Positions 1 to 9,593 of a stretch of DNA of 64,000 nucleotides are shown here, piece by piece. Both the position numbers and the translations under genes were made by a program. Location: positions 1,240,001 to 1,304,000 of the forward strand of contig NZ_CP083239.1 in NCBI RefSeq assembly GCF_022836935.1, given 5' to 3'. The stretch is from Ancylobacter polymorphus (GTDB lineage Bacteria > Pseudomonadota > Alphaproteobacteria > Rhizobiales > Xanthobacteraceae). The notes beneath the pieces are model-generated. The model was not told where the DNA came from, ran no database searches, and worked only from the letters and a program-made list of their open reading frames with translations. Position 1 is the stretch's first letter. Each line of letters starts with the position of its first letter.

Positions 1-1822
1 GGCGGGCGGCGTCTGTGAGCGCGTCAGCCTCCGCACCCACGCCGATGACGACGACCTCGCGCGCCCGCAGCCTGGTGTCGAGCGCGTTAAGCAGGCCGGC
101 ATGGCTGTAGAGATGCGGCGCGGCGCGCGGCAGCAGCGCCTCGAACAGGCGGTCAGCACGGGCGCGATAGGCCTCGTCCCCGGTCAGGATCGCCAGCCGC
201 ACCAAATTGCGGGCGATCAGCGCCTGCGGGTTGGTCACCGCATCGTCGGCGGTGGCCTCCGGGCGCAGGATCAACCCTTCCGCGTCGGCGGCGGTGAGAT
301 AATAGCCGCCCGCTTCCGTCGCGTGATGCGTTTCCAGCATCCCCTGCCAGGCAATCGCCTGATCGAGATAGGCCCGCTCGCCCGTCGCTTCCGCCAGCGC
401 CAGCGCCGCGCCGATCATCGCGGCATAATCCGAGGCGAGACCGGGGAAGACCAGCCGGCCCGCGCGCCAGCTATGACCGAGCCGTCCGTCCTTCACCATC
501 GATTCGGCGATGAAACGGAAGGCGCCAGCGGCCAGCTCCACCCATTCCGGCCGTCCGATTCGCGGCGCGGCGCCGACCAGCGCCGCGATCATCAGCCCGT
601 TCCAGTCCGCCAGCACCTTGTCATCGCGGCCGGGCGGTACCCGCTTTTCTCGCACGGCCAGCAGCTTGTCGCGAAGCATGGCGAGCCGGATTTCGTCGGC
701 GCCCGAGCGCTCCGTCTCCTTCAGCCGGTTGGGGATCGACACGCCTTCCCAATTGCCGAACGGGGCAATGTCGTAATGGCGGGCGAAGAACTCGGCGTCC
801 TGCGCGCCCAGCGCGTCCAGCACTTGTTTGAGCGTCCAGACATAATAGCGGCCCTCATGGCCCTCGGAATCGGCGTCGAGGCTGGCGGCGAAGGCGCCGC
901 CCTCGGTCATCATCTCGCGCTGCAGCCAGCCCACCGTCTCGATGGCGCGGGCGCGAAAAAGCTCGGCGCCGGTCTCGGCATAGGCGAGGCCGAGCAGGTC
1001 GAGGATCTGCGCATTGTCGTACAGCATCTTCTCGAAATGCGGCACCAGCCAGCGGTCATCGACGCTGTAGCGGGAATAGCCACCGCCAATATGGTCGTAG
1101 ATGCCGCCCTCGCTCATGCCGTCTAGCGCGTGCAGCGCGGCGTCGCGCAGCTTTTGCCGTCCGGTGCGCTCCCAGCCGCGCCACAGCAAATCAAGGAAAG
1201 GCGTGTTGGGGAATTTCGGCGAGCCCTGCAGTCCGCCATGCTCGGTATCCATGATGCCGAGAATGCGCCCGGCGATATCGTCCAGCTCATTAGTGCCGAT
1301 CACCACCTGGCCCGCCGGTCGCGCCTTCTGCCGCAGCCGCTCCAGCAGCGCCACGCGGTTCTGGGCAATGCGCGGATCGCCCGAGGCGTAGGCGTTCGCC
1401 ATGGTCTTCAGCACATCGGTGAAGGCGGGCTGGCCATAGCGCGCTTCCTTGGGGAAATAGGTGCCGCCCCAGAACGGCGCGCCTTCGGCGTCGAGGAACA
1501 TGGTCATCGGCCAGCCGCCCTGCACGCCGAGCTGCTGCAGCGCGGCCATGTAGATCTGGTCGACCTCCGGCCGCTCCTCGCGATCGACCTTGATGTTGAC
1601 GAACAGCTCGTTCATCACCGCCGCCGTCGCCGCGTCCTCGAAGCTCTCATGCGCCATCACATGGCACCAGTGGCAGGCGGCATAGCCGATGGAGAGCAGG
1701 ATCGGCCGGTTGCTGCGCCGCGCCTCGGCGAAGGCCTCCGGCGTCCATTCCCACCAGTCGACGGGGTTGTCCTTATGCTGGAGCAGATAGGGGCTGGCGG
1801 CGGCGGCGAGCTGGTTGGGCAA
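1..1822 (-). CDS. YyaL/DUF255 thioredoxin-domain protein (C-terminus cut by window edge)
   Basis: The reverse strand is open from a TTG start at 1822 down to base 1, giving 607 codons with no stop, so the C-terminus lies outside the window. The N-terminus carries the family hallmark of an SPYLLQH segment, then a thioredoxin-like CHWCHVM motif (Cys50 and Cys53), followed by an N-acylglucosamine-epimerase-like helical barrel region (for example [15 protein letters not shown] and [11 protein letters not shown]). This is the DUF255/YyaL/SPATA20 family of about 650-700 residues, so most of the protein is present. The biochemical role of the family is not settled. The gene is divergent from mnmE, with about 75 bp between the two starts. 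The TTG start is inferred because no in-frame ATG or GTG lies close upstream of the conserved N-terminus. Confidence 0.88.
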   Translation of the reverse strand, partial: MPNQLAAAASPYLLQHKDNPVDWWEWTPEAFAEARRSNRPILLSIGYAACHWCHVMAHESFEDAATAAVMNELFVNIKVDREERPEVDQIYMAALQQLGVQGGWPMTMFLDAEGAPFWGGTYFPKEARYGQPAFTDVLKTMANAYASGDPRIAQNRVALLERLRQKARPAGQVVIGTNELDDIAGRILGIMDTEHGGLQGSPKFPNTPFLDLLWRGWERTGRQKLRDAALHALDGMSEGGIYDHIGGGYSRYSVDDRWLVPHFEKMLYDNAQILDLLGLAYAETGAELFRARAIETVGWLQREMMTEGGAFAASLDADSEGHEGRYYVWTLKQVLDALGAQDAEFFARHYDIAPFGNWEGVSIPNRLKETERSGADEIRLAMLRDKLLAVREKRVPPGRDDKVLADWNGLMIAALVGAAPRIGRPEWVELAAGAFRFIAESMVKDGRLGHSWRAGRLVFPGLASDYAAMIGAALALAEATGERAYLDQAIAWQGMLETHHATEAGGYYLTAADAEGLILRPEATADDAVTNPQALIARNLVRLAILTGDEAYRARADRLFEALLPRAAPHLYSHAGLLNALDTRLRAREVVVIGVGAEADALTDAAR

Positions 1823-1897
1823 GATGACGCTCCGGCTTGGGACGGGGTATCGTGGCGGCCGGTCAAGGCGGCCGATTCAACAGATAGGGCGTAGCGG

Positions 1898-3307
1898 GTG
1901 GACGTGCAGAAAAATAGCGCAATCGCGGCCGACGCAAAGGCGACGGTTCCGGGCGGCAGGGCAGGGAGCGGGGCGTGGGGTGACACCATCGCGGCGGTCT
2001 CTTCCGGCACCGGCGGCGCGGTGGCGGTCCTTCGCCTCTCCGGCCCGCAGGCCGGGGCGGCGCTTGCCGCGCTCGTCGGGCGGCTGCCGGAGCCGCGCCG
2101 CGCCCAGCTCGCCCGTCTGCGCAACCCGGCGACGGGCGAGGTGCTCGACCAGGGGCTCGTGCTGTGGTTCCCCGGCCCGCGCAGCGCGACCGGCGAGGAC
2201 ATGGCGGAGCTACAGATCCATGGCGGCCGCGCCGTGGTCGCCGCCGTGCTCGGCGCAGTGCTCACCGTCCCCGGCCTGCGGCCGGCGGAGGCGGGCGAGT
2301 TCACCCGTCGCGCCTTTCTCAATGGGCGCATGGACCTCACCGAAGCCGAAGGCCTCGCCGACCTGATCGCAGCGGAGACCCAGGCGCAGCGCCGGCTGGC
2401 CTTCGCCCATGCCTTCGGCCATCTCGGCCAGCAGGTCGAGGCCTGGCGCGGCCGGCTCATCCGCGCCATGGCGCTGGTGGAAGCGGGCATCGATTTCGCC
2501 GATGAAGACGACGTGCCGGCCGGGGCGCGGGCGCTGGCCAAGCCGGAAGTGGCGGCGCTCCTGGACCAGCTCACCCGCGCATTGGCGGACCGGCGCGGCG
2601 CCATGGTCCGCGAAGGGGCGCTCATCGCCATTGCCGGCCTGCCCAATGCCGGCAAGTCGTCGCTGCTCAACGCGCTCGCCCGGCGCGAGGTGGCCATCGT
2701 TTCCGACGAGCCGGGCACCACGCGGGACTTGCTGGAAGTCGCGCTCGACCTTGACGGCCACAAGGCCACGCTGGTCGACACCGCCGGCCTGCGCGAGGCG
2801 GAAAGCCGGGTGGAGGCGGAAGGCATTCGCCGCGCCCGCGCCCGCATGGCGCAGGCCGACCTCGTTCTCTGGGTGCATGATCTCACCGACGGCCCCGCGC
2901 CGGCGGAGGCCCCGGTGACGGCCGGCGCGCCCCTCTGGTTGCTGGGCAACAAGGTCGACCGGGCGGTCGGCTCCCCCGCGCTCGACGCTGCGTGGGCGCG
3001 CCATCGGCTGACGGTTTCCGCCGCGCGCGGCGAGGGGCTGGAAGAACTCATCGGCGCCCTCGGCCGCTTCATCGCCGAGCGGGCGGCGGGAGAGCACCCG
3101 GCCCTGCTGCGGGCGCGGCACCGCGCCAGCGCCGAAGAAGCCCGGGCCCAGATCGAGCACGCCCTCGCGCAGTGGGACCGGCTCGACGACGAACTCCTCG
3201 CCGAGGAACTGCGCCTCGCCGCCCGGGCGCTGGGCCGGATGACCGGCGCCATCGGGGTCGAGGATCTTCTCGATGTCGTGTTCCGCGAATTCTGCATCGG
3301 CAAATAG
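1898..3307 (+). CDS. mnmE: tRNA uridine-5-carboxymethylaminomethyl modification GTPase MnmE
   Basis: The product of 469 residues is the GTPase that works with MnmG to place the (carboxymethyl)aminomethyl group on the wobble uridine of certain tRNAs in the cytoplasm. The N-terminal formyl-THF-binding domain is followed by a G domain with P-loop GLPNAGKS (about residues 247-254), a DEPGTTRD switch and a DTAGL G3 motif. The C-terminus ends in the invariant CIGK, whose cysteine is conserved in the family. The start is GTG at 1898. mnmG, encoding the partner subunit, follows 220 bp downstream, and the gap carries two parS-like sites. Confidence 0.97.
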   Translation: MDVQKNSAIAADAKATVPGGRAGSGAWGDTIAAVSSGTGGAVAVLRLSGPQAGAALAALVGRLPEPRRAQLARLRNPATGEVLDQGLVLWFPGPRSATGEDMAELQIHGGRAVVAAVLGAVLTVPGLRPAEAGEFTRRAFLNGRMDLTEAEGLADLIAAETQAQRRLAFAHAFGHLGQQVEAWRGRLIRAMALVEAGIDFADEDDVPAGARALAKPEVAALLDQLTRALADRRGAMVREGALIAIAGLPNAGKSSLLNALARREVAIVSDEPGTTRDLLEVALDLDGHKATLVDTAGLREAESRVEAEGIRRARARMAQADLVLWVHDLTDGPAPAEAPVTAGAPLWLLGNKVDRAVGSPALDAAWARHRLTVSAARGEGLEELIGALGRFIAERAAGEHPALLRARHRASAEEARAQIEHALAQWDRLDDELLAEELRLAARALGRMTGAIGVEDLLDVVFREFCIGK

Positions 3308-3324
3308 GCTCCCGCCGGGGCTTC

Positions 3325-3340
3325 GGATTCACGTGAAACA
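3325..3340. promoter_or_regulatory. parS-like ParB binding site (14/16 match)
   Basis: The sequence GGATTCACGTGAAACA matches the parS consensus TGTTTCACGTGAAACA at 14 of 16 positions, with the central TTCACGTGAAACA intact. It lies just after the mnmE stop codon and 33 bp from a second site. The parAB genes in the same block supply the cognate proteins. Confidence 0.8.
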
Positions 3341-3372
3341 CCGGCCGCACAGGGGCCGATTCGTAAACGAAA

Positions 3373-3388
3373 TGTTTCACGTGAATCA
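3373..3388. promoter_or_regulatory. parS ParB binding site (15/16 match)
   Basis: The sequence TGTTTCACGTGAATCA differs from the 16-bp palindromic parS consensus at one position. It sits in the mnmE-mnmG gap, about 140 bp before mnmG. Confidence 0.88.
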
Positions 3389-3527
3389 GCCCGCCGCCTT
3401 GTCCCCCACGAAGATGACCGAACCCGTGACTTGACGGCACGGCGAAACGCTGGCTCAAACGGCATTCTCCCTTTGCCGGCCGATCCGTGCGCGTGCTTTC
3501 AGCGACGCAACAGCAAGCCGCGAGCCC

Positions 3528-5411
3528 ATGAACCGCGAGCCCATGACCAGCGCTTCCGCTTCTCCCGATCTTCGCTTCGATGTCGTCATCGTCGGTGGCG
3601 GCCATGCCGGCACCGAGGCGGCGGCCGCCGCCGCGCGGCTCGGCGCCCGAACCGCGCTGGTGACGCACAGCCACGCCACGCTCGGCACCATGTCGTGCAA
3701 CCCGGCGATTGGCGGGCTGGGCAAAGGCCATCTGGTGCGCGAGATCGACGCGTTGGATGGGCTGATGGGCCGCGTCGCCGATCAGGGCGGCATCCAGTTC
3801 CGTCTGCTCAACCGCCGCAAAGGGCCGGCGGTGCGCGGCCCACGCGCCCAGGCCGACCGCAAGCTCTACGCGCAGGCGATGCAGCGGGAAATCGATTCGC
3901 AGCCGAACCTATCGGTGGTCGAAGGCGAAGCTGACCGCCTCATCATGCAGGACGGACGCGTTGCCGGGCTGGTGCTGGCGGATGGCCGCCATGTCGCGGC
4001 GGGCGCCGTCGTCATCACCACAGGCACCTTTCTCAATGGGCTGATCCACATCGGCGACCGGCAGATTCCGGCGGGCCGCATGGGGGAGGCGCCGGCGCGC
4101 GGGCTATCTTCGTCGCTCGCCGCGCTCGGCCTGTGGCTCGGCCGGCTGAAGACCGGCACCCCGCCGCGCCTCGATGGCCGCACCATTGATTGGGCCGGGT
4201 TGGAGATGCAGGAGGGCGACACACCACCCGAACCCTTCTCCGCGCTCACCGCCGCCATCACTAACCCACAGGTGATGTGCGGCATCACCCGCACCACGCC
4301 CGAAACCCATGCGGTGATCCGCGCCAATATCGCGCGTTCGGCCATGTATTCCGGCAACATCCAGAGCGTCGGCCCGCGCTACTGCCCTTCGATCGAGGAC
4401 AAGATCGTCCGCTTCGGCGAGCGCGACGGGCACCAGATTTTCCTGGAGCCGGAGGGGCTGGACGACCCCACCGTCTATCCCAATGGCATTTCCACCTCGC
4501 TGCCGGAAGACGTGCAGCGCGCGCTTCTGGCAACCATTCCGGGGCTGGAACGGGTGGAGGTGCTGCGCCCCGGCTACGCCATCGAATATGATCATGTCGA
4601 TCCGCGGGAGCTGGAGCCGACGCTGGAAGTGCGCAAGGCGCGTGGCCTGTTCCTTGCCGGCCAGATCAACGGCACCACGGGTTATGAGGAGGCTGCGGCG
4701 CAGGGGCTGGTCGCGGGGCTCAACGCCGCCCGCCGCGCCGGCGGCCAGGATGGCGCGACCTTCGACCGGGCCGAGGCTTATATCGGCGTGATGATCGACG
4801 ATCTCGTCACCCGGGGCGTATCCGAGCCCTACCGCATGTTCACCTCGCGGGCGGAGTACCGGCTCTCGCTGCGGGCGGACAATGCCGACCAGCGGCTGAC
4901 GGGAAAGGGCGAGGCGCTCGGGCTCGTCGGCGAAGCTCGCCGCCGGCATTTCGCCGGGCGGCGGGAGGCGCTGGCACGGGTGACGACCTGGGCGCATTCC
5001 GTTTCCATCACTCCGGGGGAGGGGGATCGGCACGGGCTCACCCTCAATCGCGACGGCCAGCGGCGCACGGCCTTCGACCTGCTCTCCTACCCGCAGGTGA
5101 GCTGGGCCGACATCTGCCGCATCTGGCCGGAGGCACAGGCGGAAGAGGCGCGCATCGGCGAACAGGTCGAGGTCGACGCCAAGTACGCGGTCTATCTGCA
5201 TCGCCAGGAAGCCGACATCGCTGCCTTCCGGCGGGAGGAAGCGGCTGAACTGGCGGAGATGGATTATCGCGGGTTGGCCGGACTCTCCAACGAACTCAAG
5301 GCCAAGCTGGAATCGATTCGGCCCCGTACCATTGGTCAGGCAGGCCGCATTGATGGCATGACCCCGGCCGCGCTGGCGCTGCTCGCCGCCCATGCAAAGC
5401 GAGCCTCCTGA
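3528..5411 (+). CDS. mnmG: tRNA uridine-5-carboxymethylaminomethyl modification enzyme MnmG (GidA)
   Basis: The 627-residue FAD-dependent partner of MnmE starts with a Rossmann dinucleotide-binding motif GGGHAG (residues 23-28). It then shows the family signatures [10 protein letters not shown] and GLGKGHL, the central [15 protein letters not shown] segment, and a C-terminal helical region for MnmE binding. Its length matches the long MnmG family of about 620-630 residues. Two in-frame ATGs (3528 and 3543) both have weak Shine-Dalgarno sequences. I give the upstream one, and the start may be five codons later. rsmG follows 58 bp downstream. Confidence 0.97.
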   Translation: MNREPMTSASASPDLRFDVVIVGGGHAGTEAAAAAARLGARTALVTHSHATLGTMSCNPAIGGLGKGHLVREIDALDGLMGRVADQGGIQFRLLNRRKGPAVRGPRAQADRKLYAQAMQREIDSQPNLSVVEGEADRLIMQDGRVAGLVLADGRHVAAGAVVITTGTFLNGLIHIGDRQIPAGRMGEAPARGLSSSLAALGLWLGRLKTGTPPRLDGRTIDWAGLEMQEGDTPPEPFSALTAAITNPQVMCGITRTTPETHAVIRANIARSAMYSGNIQSVGPRYCPSIEDKIVRFGERDGHQIFLEPEGLDDPTVYPNGISTSLPEDVQRALLATIPGLERVEVLRPGYAIEYDHVDPRELEPTLEVRKARGLFLAGQINGTTGYEEAAAQGLVAGLNAARRAGGQDGATFDRAEAYIGVMIDDLVTRGVSEPYRMFTSRAEYRLSLRADNADQRLTGKGEALGLVGEARRRHFAGRREALARVTTWAHSVSITPGEGDRHGLTLNRDGQRRTAFDLLSYPQVSWADICRIWPEAQAEEARIGEQVEVDAKYAVYLHRQEADIAAFRREEAAELAEMDYRGLAGLSNELKAKLESIRPRTIGQAGRIDGMTPAALALLAAHAKRAS

Positions 5412-5469
5412 GCCGCCCCGACCCATCGGTCTTGGCTGATCCCCGGCCGCCGATGCGGTATGCTGCGCC

Positions 5470-6162
5470 ATGTCCCAAACCGATTCGTCCGACCGCGCCC
5501 ATGCGCTGAGCCTCACGCCTGTTTCACGTGAAACAGAACAGCGGCTCGACATCATCGTCGCCCTGCTGGAAAAGTGGCAGCGCACCATCAATCTGGTGGC
5601 GCCGGCCACGCTCCCCGTAGTGTGGACACGCCATGTCGCAGACTCGCTGCAGCTGGTGCCACTGGCCGGAGCGGTCACCCGCTGGGTCGATCTCGGCTCC
5701 GGCGGCGGCTTTCCCGGCCTGGTCGTCGCGGCGGCGCTGGCGGAGCGGCCGGACGCGGACGTGACGCTGGTGGAGAGCGACAGCCGCAAGGCGGCCTTTC
5801 TGCGCGAGGCGGCGCGGCTGGCGGACCTCCCCGTCACGGTGGTGCCGTCGCGAATCGAGCAGGTCGCGGGTGTGCTGGCGCCGGGCGTCGAGGTGGTTTC
5901 CGCCCGCGCGCTTGCGCCATTGCCGCGCCTGCTCCAGCTGGCGGCACCTTTCCTTGCACAGGGGGCGGCCGGCCTGTTCCTGAAGGGACAAGATGTTGAT
6001 AACGAATTGACCGAGTCAGCTAAATCTTGGAGAATCAACAGTGAAATCTCGCCCAGCCTGACCGGCGGCGGCGGGCATATCCTGATCGTCCGCAGTGCGG
6101 TTCCCTTGGGTATCGGTGCGGCCGCAGACGTCGGTTTTTCGCAGGGTGGACATCATGACTGA
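5470..6162 (+). CDS. rsmG: 16S rRNA (guanine-527-N7)-methyltransferase RsmG (GidB)
   Basis: The 230-residue SAM-dependent methyltransferase modifies the 530 loop of 16S rRNA. Motifs visible are the [12 protein letters not shown] segment near residues 54-61, the SAM-binding [10 protein letters not shown] and the later VSARALAPL. The gene ends 8 bp inside parA, so the two are translationally linked. Codons around residues 16-22 (VSRETEQ) encode a perfect parS site, so this stretch serves both protein and partition functions. Confidence 0.96.
   Translation: MSQTDSSDRAHALSLTPVSRETEQRLDIIVALLEKWQRTINLVAPATLPVVWTRHVADSLQLVPLAGAVTRWVDLGSGGGFPGLVVAAALAERPDADVTLVESDSRKAAFLREAARLADLPVTVVPSRIEQVAGVLAPGVEVVSARALAPLPRLLQLAAPFLAQGAAGLFLKGQDVDNELTESAKSWRINSEISPSLTGGGGHILIVRSAVPLGIGAAADVGFSQGGHHD
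5520..5535. promoter_or_regulatory. parS: parS ParB binding site (perfect 16/16) inside rsmG
   Basis: TGTTTCACGTGAAACA is the exact palindromic parS consensus. It lies within the rsmG reading frame about 620 bp upstream of parA. Together with the two sites at 3325 and 3373 it forms a parS cluster spread over about 2.2 kb. Confidence 0.95.
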
Positions 6163-7012
6163 GGCTTCGCTCGCTCCCGCCGCGCCCCGTGCGGTTCCCC
6201 GCGTGCTTGCCCTCGCCAACCAGAAGGGCGGCGTCGGCAAGACCACCACGGCGATCAATCTCGGCACCGCCCTTGCCGCCATTGGCGAGACCGTGCTGAT
6301 CATCGATCTCGACCCGCAGGGCAATGCCTCCACCGGCCTTGGCATCGAGCGCAGCCGCCGGCGCGTCTCCACTTATGATGTGCTGACCGGCGAGATCGAG
6401 CTGCGCGACGCGGTGCTGGAAACCGCGGTGCCGCGCCTGCACATCGCACCGTCGACGCTGGACCTGTCCGGCATTGAGTTGGAGCTCGCCAGCCAGCGCG
6501 ACCGCGCCTTCCGCCTGCGTGACGCCATTCGTCGGCTGAATGGGACGGCCGATTCGGACCCGGAACGAACAGATCCCGAATACACCTATGTGCTGATCGA
6601 CTGCCCGCCGTCGCTGAACCTGATCACGGTCAACGCCATGGCGGCGTCCAACGCCATTCTCGTGCCGCTGCAATGCGAGTTCTTCGCGCTGGAAGGTCTG
6701 TCGCAGCTGCTGAAGACGGTGGAGCAGGTGCGCACCACGCTCAATCCCGGCCTGTCCATCCATGGTATCGTGCTGACCATGTTCGATGCGCGCAACAATC
6801 TCTCCACCCAGGTGGTGGACGATGTGCGCCAGTTCATGGGCGCCAAGGTCTATGAGACCATCATTCCGCGTAATGTGCGGGTGTCGGAAGCGCCGTCCTA
6901 TGGCAAGCCGGTCCTGCTCTACGATCTCAAATGCGTGGGGTCGCAGGCCTATCTTCGTCTCGCTTCCGAAATAATTCAGCGCGAGCGCAGCCTGCGCGTC
7001 GCGGCGGCCTGA
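6155..7012 (+). CDS. parA: Chromosome partitioning ATPase ParA
   Basis: The 285-residue protein is a P-loop ATPase of the ParA/Soj family that moves ParB-parS complexes during chromosome segregation. It has the deviant Walker A KGGVGKTT (residues 24-31), Walker A' (IIDLDPQGN) and Walker B (VLIDCPPS). I chose ATG 6155 over an upstream in-frame ATG at 6095 because AGGGTGGA sits just before it and the protein then matches Soj length. It overlaps the rsmG stop by 8 bp and is followed 11 bp later by parB. Confidence 0.97.
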   Translation: MTEASLAPAAPRAVPRVLALANQKGGVGKTTTAINLGTALAAIGETVLIIDLDPQGNASTGLGIERSRRRVSTYDVLTGEIELRDAVLETAVPRLHIAPSTLDLSGIELELASQRDRAFRLRDAIRRLNGTADSDPERTDPEYTYVLIDCPPSLNLITVNAMAASNAILVPLQCEFFALEGLSQLLKTVEQVRTTLNPGLSIHGIVLTMFDARNNLSTQVVDDVRQFMGAKVYETIIPRNVRVSEAPSYGKPVLLYDLKCVGSQAYLRLASEIIQRERSLRVAAA

Positions 7013-7023
7013 GGGAGGGAGCG

Positions 7024-7932
7024 ATGGCGATGGCGGAAGACGGCGGCCGCTCGCGGCTCGGGCGCGGCCTGGCGGCGCTGATCGGCGATATGGGCGAGGA
7101 TGGCGGCGCGGCCAATGAGCGGGCCCGCGTCCCCGGCGGCGCGCGCAAGGTGCCGCTGGCTTTTCTGCGCGCCAATCCGCGCAACCCGCGCCGCAGCTTT
7201 GCGGAGGCGGATCTCGAAGATCTCGCCGCCTCCATCCGCGAGCGCGGCGTCATCCAGCCCATCGTCGTGCGCCAAGTCGCCGGCGAGCGCGATGCCTATG
7301 AGATCGTCGCCGGCGAACGTCGCTGGCGGGCGTCGCAGCGGGCCGGCATCCACGAGGTGCCGATCGTCGTCGTCGAGGTCAATGACCGCGAGGCGCTGGA
7401 AATCGCCATCATCGAGAATGTCCAGCGCGCCGATCTCAACCCGCTGGAAGAGGCGGCGGGCTACCAGTCGCTCGCCGACCAGTTCGGTTACTCCCAGAAC
7501 GATCTCGCCCGCGTCATCGGCAAGAGCCGCAGCCATGTCGCCAATACGATGCGCCTGCTGCGCCTGCCGGAGCCGGTGAAGGCCTATCTCGCCGATGGCC
7601 GCCTGTCCGCCGGCCACGCGCGGGCGCTGCTGACCCAGGATGATCCCGAAGCCCTGGCGCGGGCGATTGTCGAGCAGGGCATGAATGTGCGCGCCATCGA
7701 GGCGCTGGCGCAGGAGCTCAACGTCGCCAAGGCGGAAGCGGCCGGCAAGCCGCCAAAGAAGCCGAAGCACCCCGCGCTCGATGCCGACACCGCCGCGCTG
7801 CAGCGCCGGCTCTCCGACGAGCTGGGGTTGAGCGTGACGCTGAAGCATGACGGCGAGGCGGGCGAGATCCGCATCCGCTATTCCTCGCTCGATCAGCTCG
7901 ACGAGGTCTGCCGCCGCCTCGCCGGCGTCTGA
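7024..7932 (+). CDS. parB: Chromosome partitioning protein ParB
   Basis: The 302-residue protein binds parS and spreads as a CTP-dependent clamp. The N-terminus carries the ParA-stimulating motif LGRGLAAL. The CTPase/clamp domain shows NPRNPRR, GVIQPI and GERRWRAS (about residue 97), and a helix-turn-helix region follows with GKSRSHVANTMRLL. The C-terminal dimer domain ends near LDEVCRRL. Start ATG 7024 has GAGGGAG upstream. The gene converges on holA with 18 bp between. Confidence 0.97.
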   Translation: MAMAEDGGRSRLGRGLAALIGDMGEDGGAANERARVPGGARKVPLAFLRANPRNPRRSFAEADLEDLAASIRERGVIQPIVVRQVAGERDAYEIVAGERRWRASQRAGIHEVPIVVVEVNDREALEIAIIENVQRADLNPLEEAAGYQSLADQFGYSQNDLARVIGKSRSHVANTMRLLRLPEPVKAYLADGRLSAGHARALLTQDDPEALARAIVEQGMNVRAIEALAQELNVAKAEAAGKPPKKPKHPALDADTAALQRRLSDELGLSVTLKHDGEAGEIRIRYSSLDQLDEVCRRLAGV

Positions 7933-7950
7933 GCCCGCGCCCTCCGCGCC

Positions 7951-8976
7951 TCAGCCGCGCCGCGCCTGCGCCGCCACCTGCAGCAGCGCCCGCTCGGCGA
8001 TGGCCGGGCCGAGCGCGGCATTGCGGCGGGCGGCGAGAAGCGCGTCGTCCAGCGCGAACAGCGCCGTCTCCAGCCGGGCGACGGTCCAGCTGCGCAGCGC
8101 CTTCTCGATGAAGGGCTTGCGGCGGAAATGGATCGCCGGCCGCGCGCCTTCCACCGCCCGCTCGACACTGCCGCCGGCTTCAACGGCAAGGCGCATCTGG
8201 TGCAGCGCCTGCGCCGTGCGGCACACCGCCCCCAGCACGATATCCGCCCGCATGCCTTCGCCGGTCGCCTTGGCGAAGGCGCTCGCCATGTCGGCGGGCT
8301 GGCCGGCAAAGGTGGCGTCGGCGATCTCGTCCAGCGCGAGACTGGAGGCGTCGCCGACAATGGCGCGCACATGGGCGCTGGTGATGCGCGGCTCGCCGGC
8401 GGCGTAAAGCAGCAGCTTGGCGATCTCGCCGCGCGAGGCCATGCGGTCGCCGCCGAGCAGCGCCATCAGTTCGCCGCGCGCGTCGCGGTCGAGCTGGGTG
8501 CCGGCCTCGGCCATCATGGTGTCGATAAGCCGGCTAAGGTCACGCTCGCTATCGGCATAGCAGGCGATGGCCAGCGCATGCGGCGAGGCTTCGCACAGCG
8601 CGCGCAAGCCTTGGCCGCGCTTGAGGTCGCCGGCCTCAATCACAACGATCGCCTGCTCCGGCGGCTGAGCCAGCAGCGCTTCCACCGCCGGCACCACATT
8701 GCGCGAGCCGACGCGCAGCGAGACCACGCGGCGGCCGCCAAACAGCGCCACCGTGCCGGCCTCGTCGACCAGCCGTCCGGGATCGCCGGAGATTTCGTCG
8801 CCGTCGAGCCGGATCAGGCCGAAAGGATCGTCGGAACCGGCGCTGGCGCGGGCGAGATAGGCCTTGGCGCGCTCGCGCACCAGGCCGCTATCCGGGCCGA
8901 ACAGCAGCAGCACGGGGCGCAGCGGATCGAGGCGGCTGAGCGTCGCCTCGACATCGCCCGGCCGGACGGCGACCAT
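7951..8976 (-). CDS. holA: DNA polymerase III subunit delta
   Basis: The 341-residue product matches the clamp-loader delta subunit. It has an N-terminal domain with LLLFGPDSGLVRERA, a DDPFGLIRLDGDEI segment, and three-domain AAA+-like architecture without a functional P-loop, as is usual for delta. It opens the sliding beta clamp in the replisome. It lies 4 bp after lptE in a leuS-lptE-holA transcription unit, an order common in alphaproteobacteria. Confidence 0.93.
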   Translation of the reverse strand: MVAVRPGDVEATLSRLDPLRPVLLLFGPDSGLVRERAKAYLARASAGSDDPFGLIRLDGDEISGDPGRLVDEAGTVALFGGRRVVSLRVGSRNVVPAVEALLAQPPEQAIVVIEAGDLKRGQGLRALCEASPHALAIACYADSERDLSRLIDTMMAEAGTQLDRDARGELMALLGGDRMASRGEIAKLLLYAAGEPRITSAHVRAIVGDASSLALDEIADATFAGQPADMASAFAKATGEGMRADIVLGAVCRTAQALHQMRLAVEAGGSVERAVEGARPAIHFRRKPFIEKALRSWTVARLETALFALDDALLAARRNAALGPAIAERALLQVAAQARRG

Positions 8977-8980
8977 GGCC

Positions 8981-9580
8981 TCAGCTCTTCGGCGCGGCAG
9001 TCAGCGGCGCGGTGGTCACAGGGGCCGTGGCGCCCGGGGCGGCGGGCGTCGCACCGCCAGTGACAAAAAAGGAGGCGAGCTGGCTCTTGATCGATTCGGC
9101 GGCGACGGTGGCGGAGCGGTTCTCGGCGTCGCGTATGGCGCGGGCGCGGGCGAAGCGCTGATAGCCGCTGTCGAGCGAGGCCTTGCCGCTGGCCTTGCCG
9201 GTGCGCAGCGGCGTCTTGAGATTGCCGGCGTCGAACAGCTTCCACGAGACATCCACCGAGACGATCTCCACTTCCGGCAGGCCGGTGAGCGGGCTGACGA
9301 CGGAGGCCTGGTTGGTCTTGCTCGCCACGTCGAGGAACAGCTTGTAGGGCACGCCCGTCGGATTGCCGGCGCCGCCGGTCAGGGCGAAGATCAGGTCGTT
9401 GCGCACCTCGTCGGCGACACGGCCCTGCGCGAACACCACTTCCACCTGGCTCAGACTGTCCTGCAAGGACGAGCCCTGGCCGGGCGTGGTCTCGGCATAC
9501 ATGGGCTGGAAACAGCCCGCCGTGGAAAGGGCGAGCAGTCCCGCCCCGGCGAGACCGAGCAGGCGGCGGCGTGAGGGCAT
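8981..9580 (-). CDS. lptE: LPS-assembly lipoprotein LptE
   Basis: The 199-residue product starts with basic residues (MPSRRR), a hydrophobic helix and a lipobox ending in Cys23 (LSTAGC), so it is an outer-membrane lipoprotein. The rest resembles the alphaproteobacterial LptE family, the plug and partner of LptD in lipopolysaccharide export. ATG 9580 is chosen because GGAGGAAC lies 4-5 bp upstream. An in-frame ATG at 9607 would overlap leuS and lacks such a site. It sits between leuS and holA in the same direction. Confidence 0.9.
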   Translation of the reverse strand: MPSRRRLLGLAGAGLLALSTAGCFQPMYAETTPGQGSSLQDSLSQVEVVFAQGRVADEVRNDLIFALTGGAGNPTGVPYKLFLDVASKTNQASVVSPLTGLPEVEIVSVDVSWKLFDAGNLKTPLRTGKASGKASLDSGYQRFARARAIRDAENRSATVAAESIKSQLASFFVTGGATPAAPGATAPVTTAPLTAAPKS

Positions 9581-9593
9581 CGTGTTCCTCCGG

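Noticed and set aside
1657..3465. Long reverse-strand frame spanning mnmE
   Set aside because: It is the antisense shadow of mnmE. The real reverse-strand gene (YyaL) is in another frame and starts at 1822.
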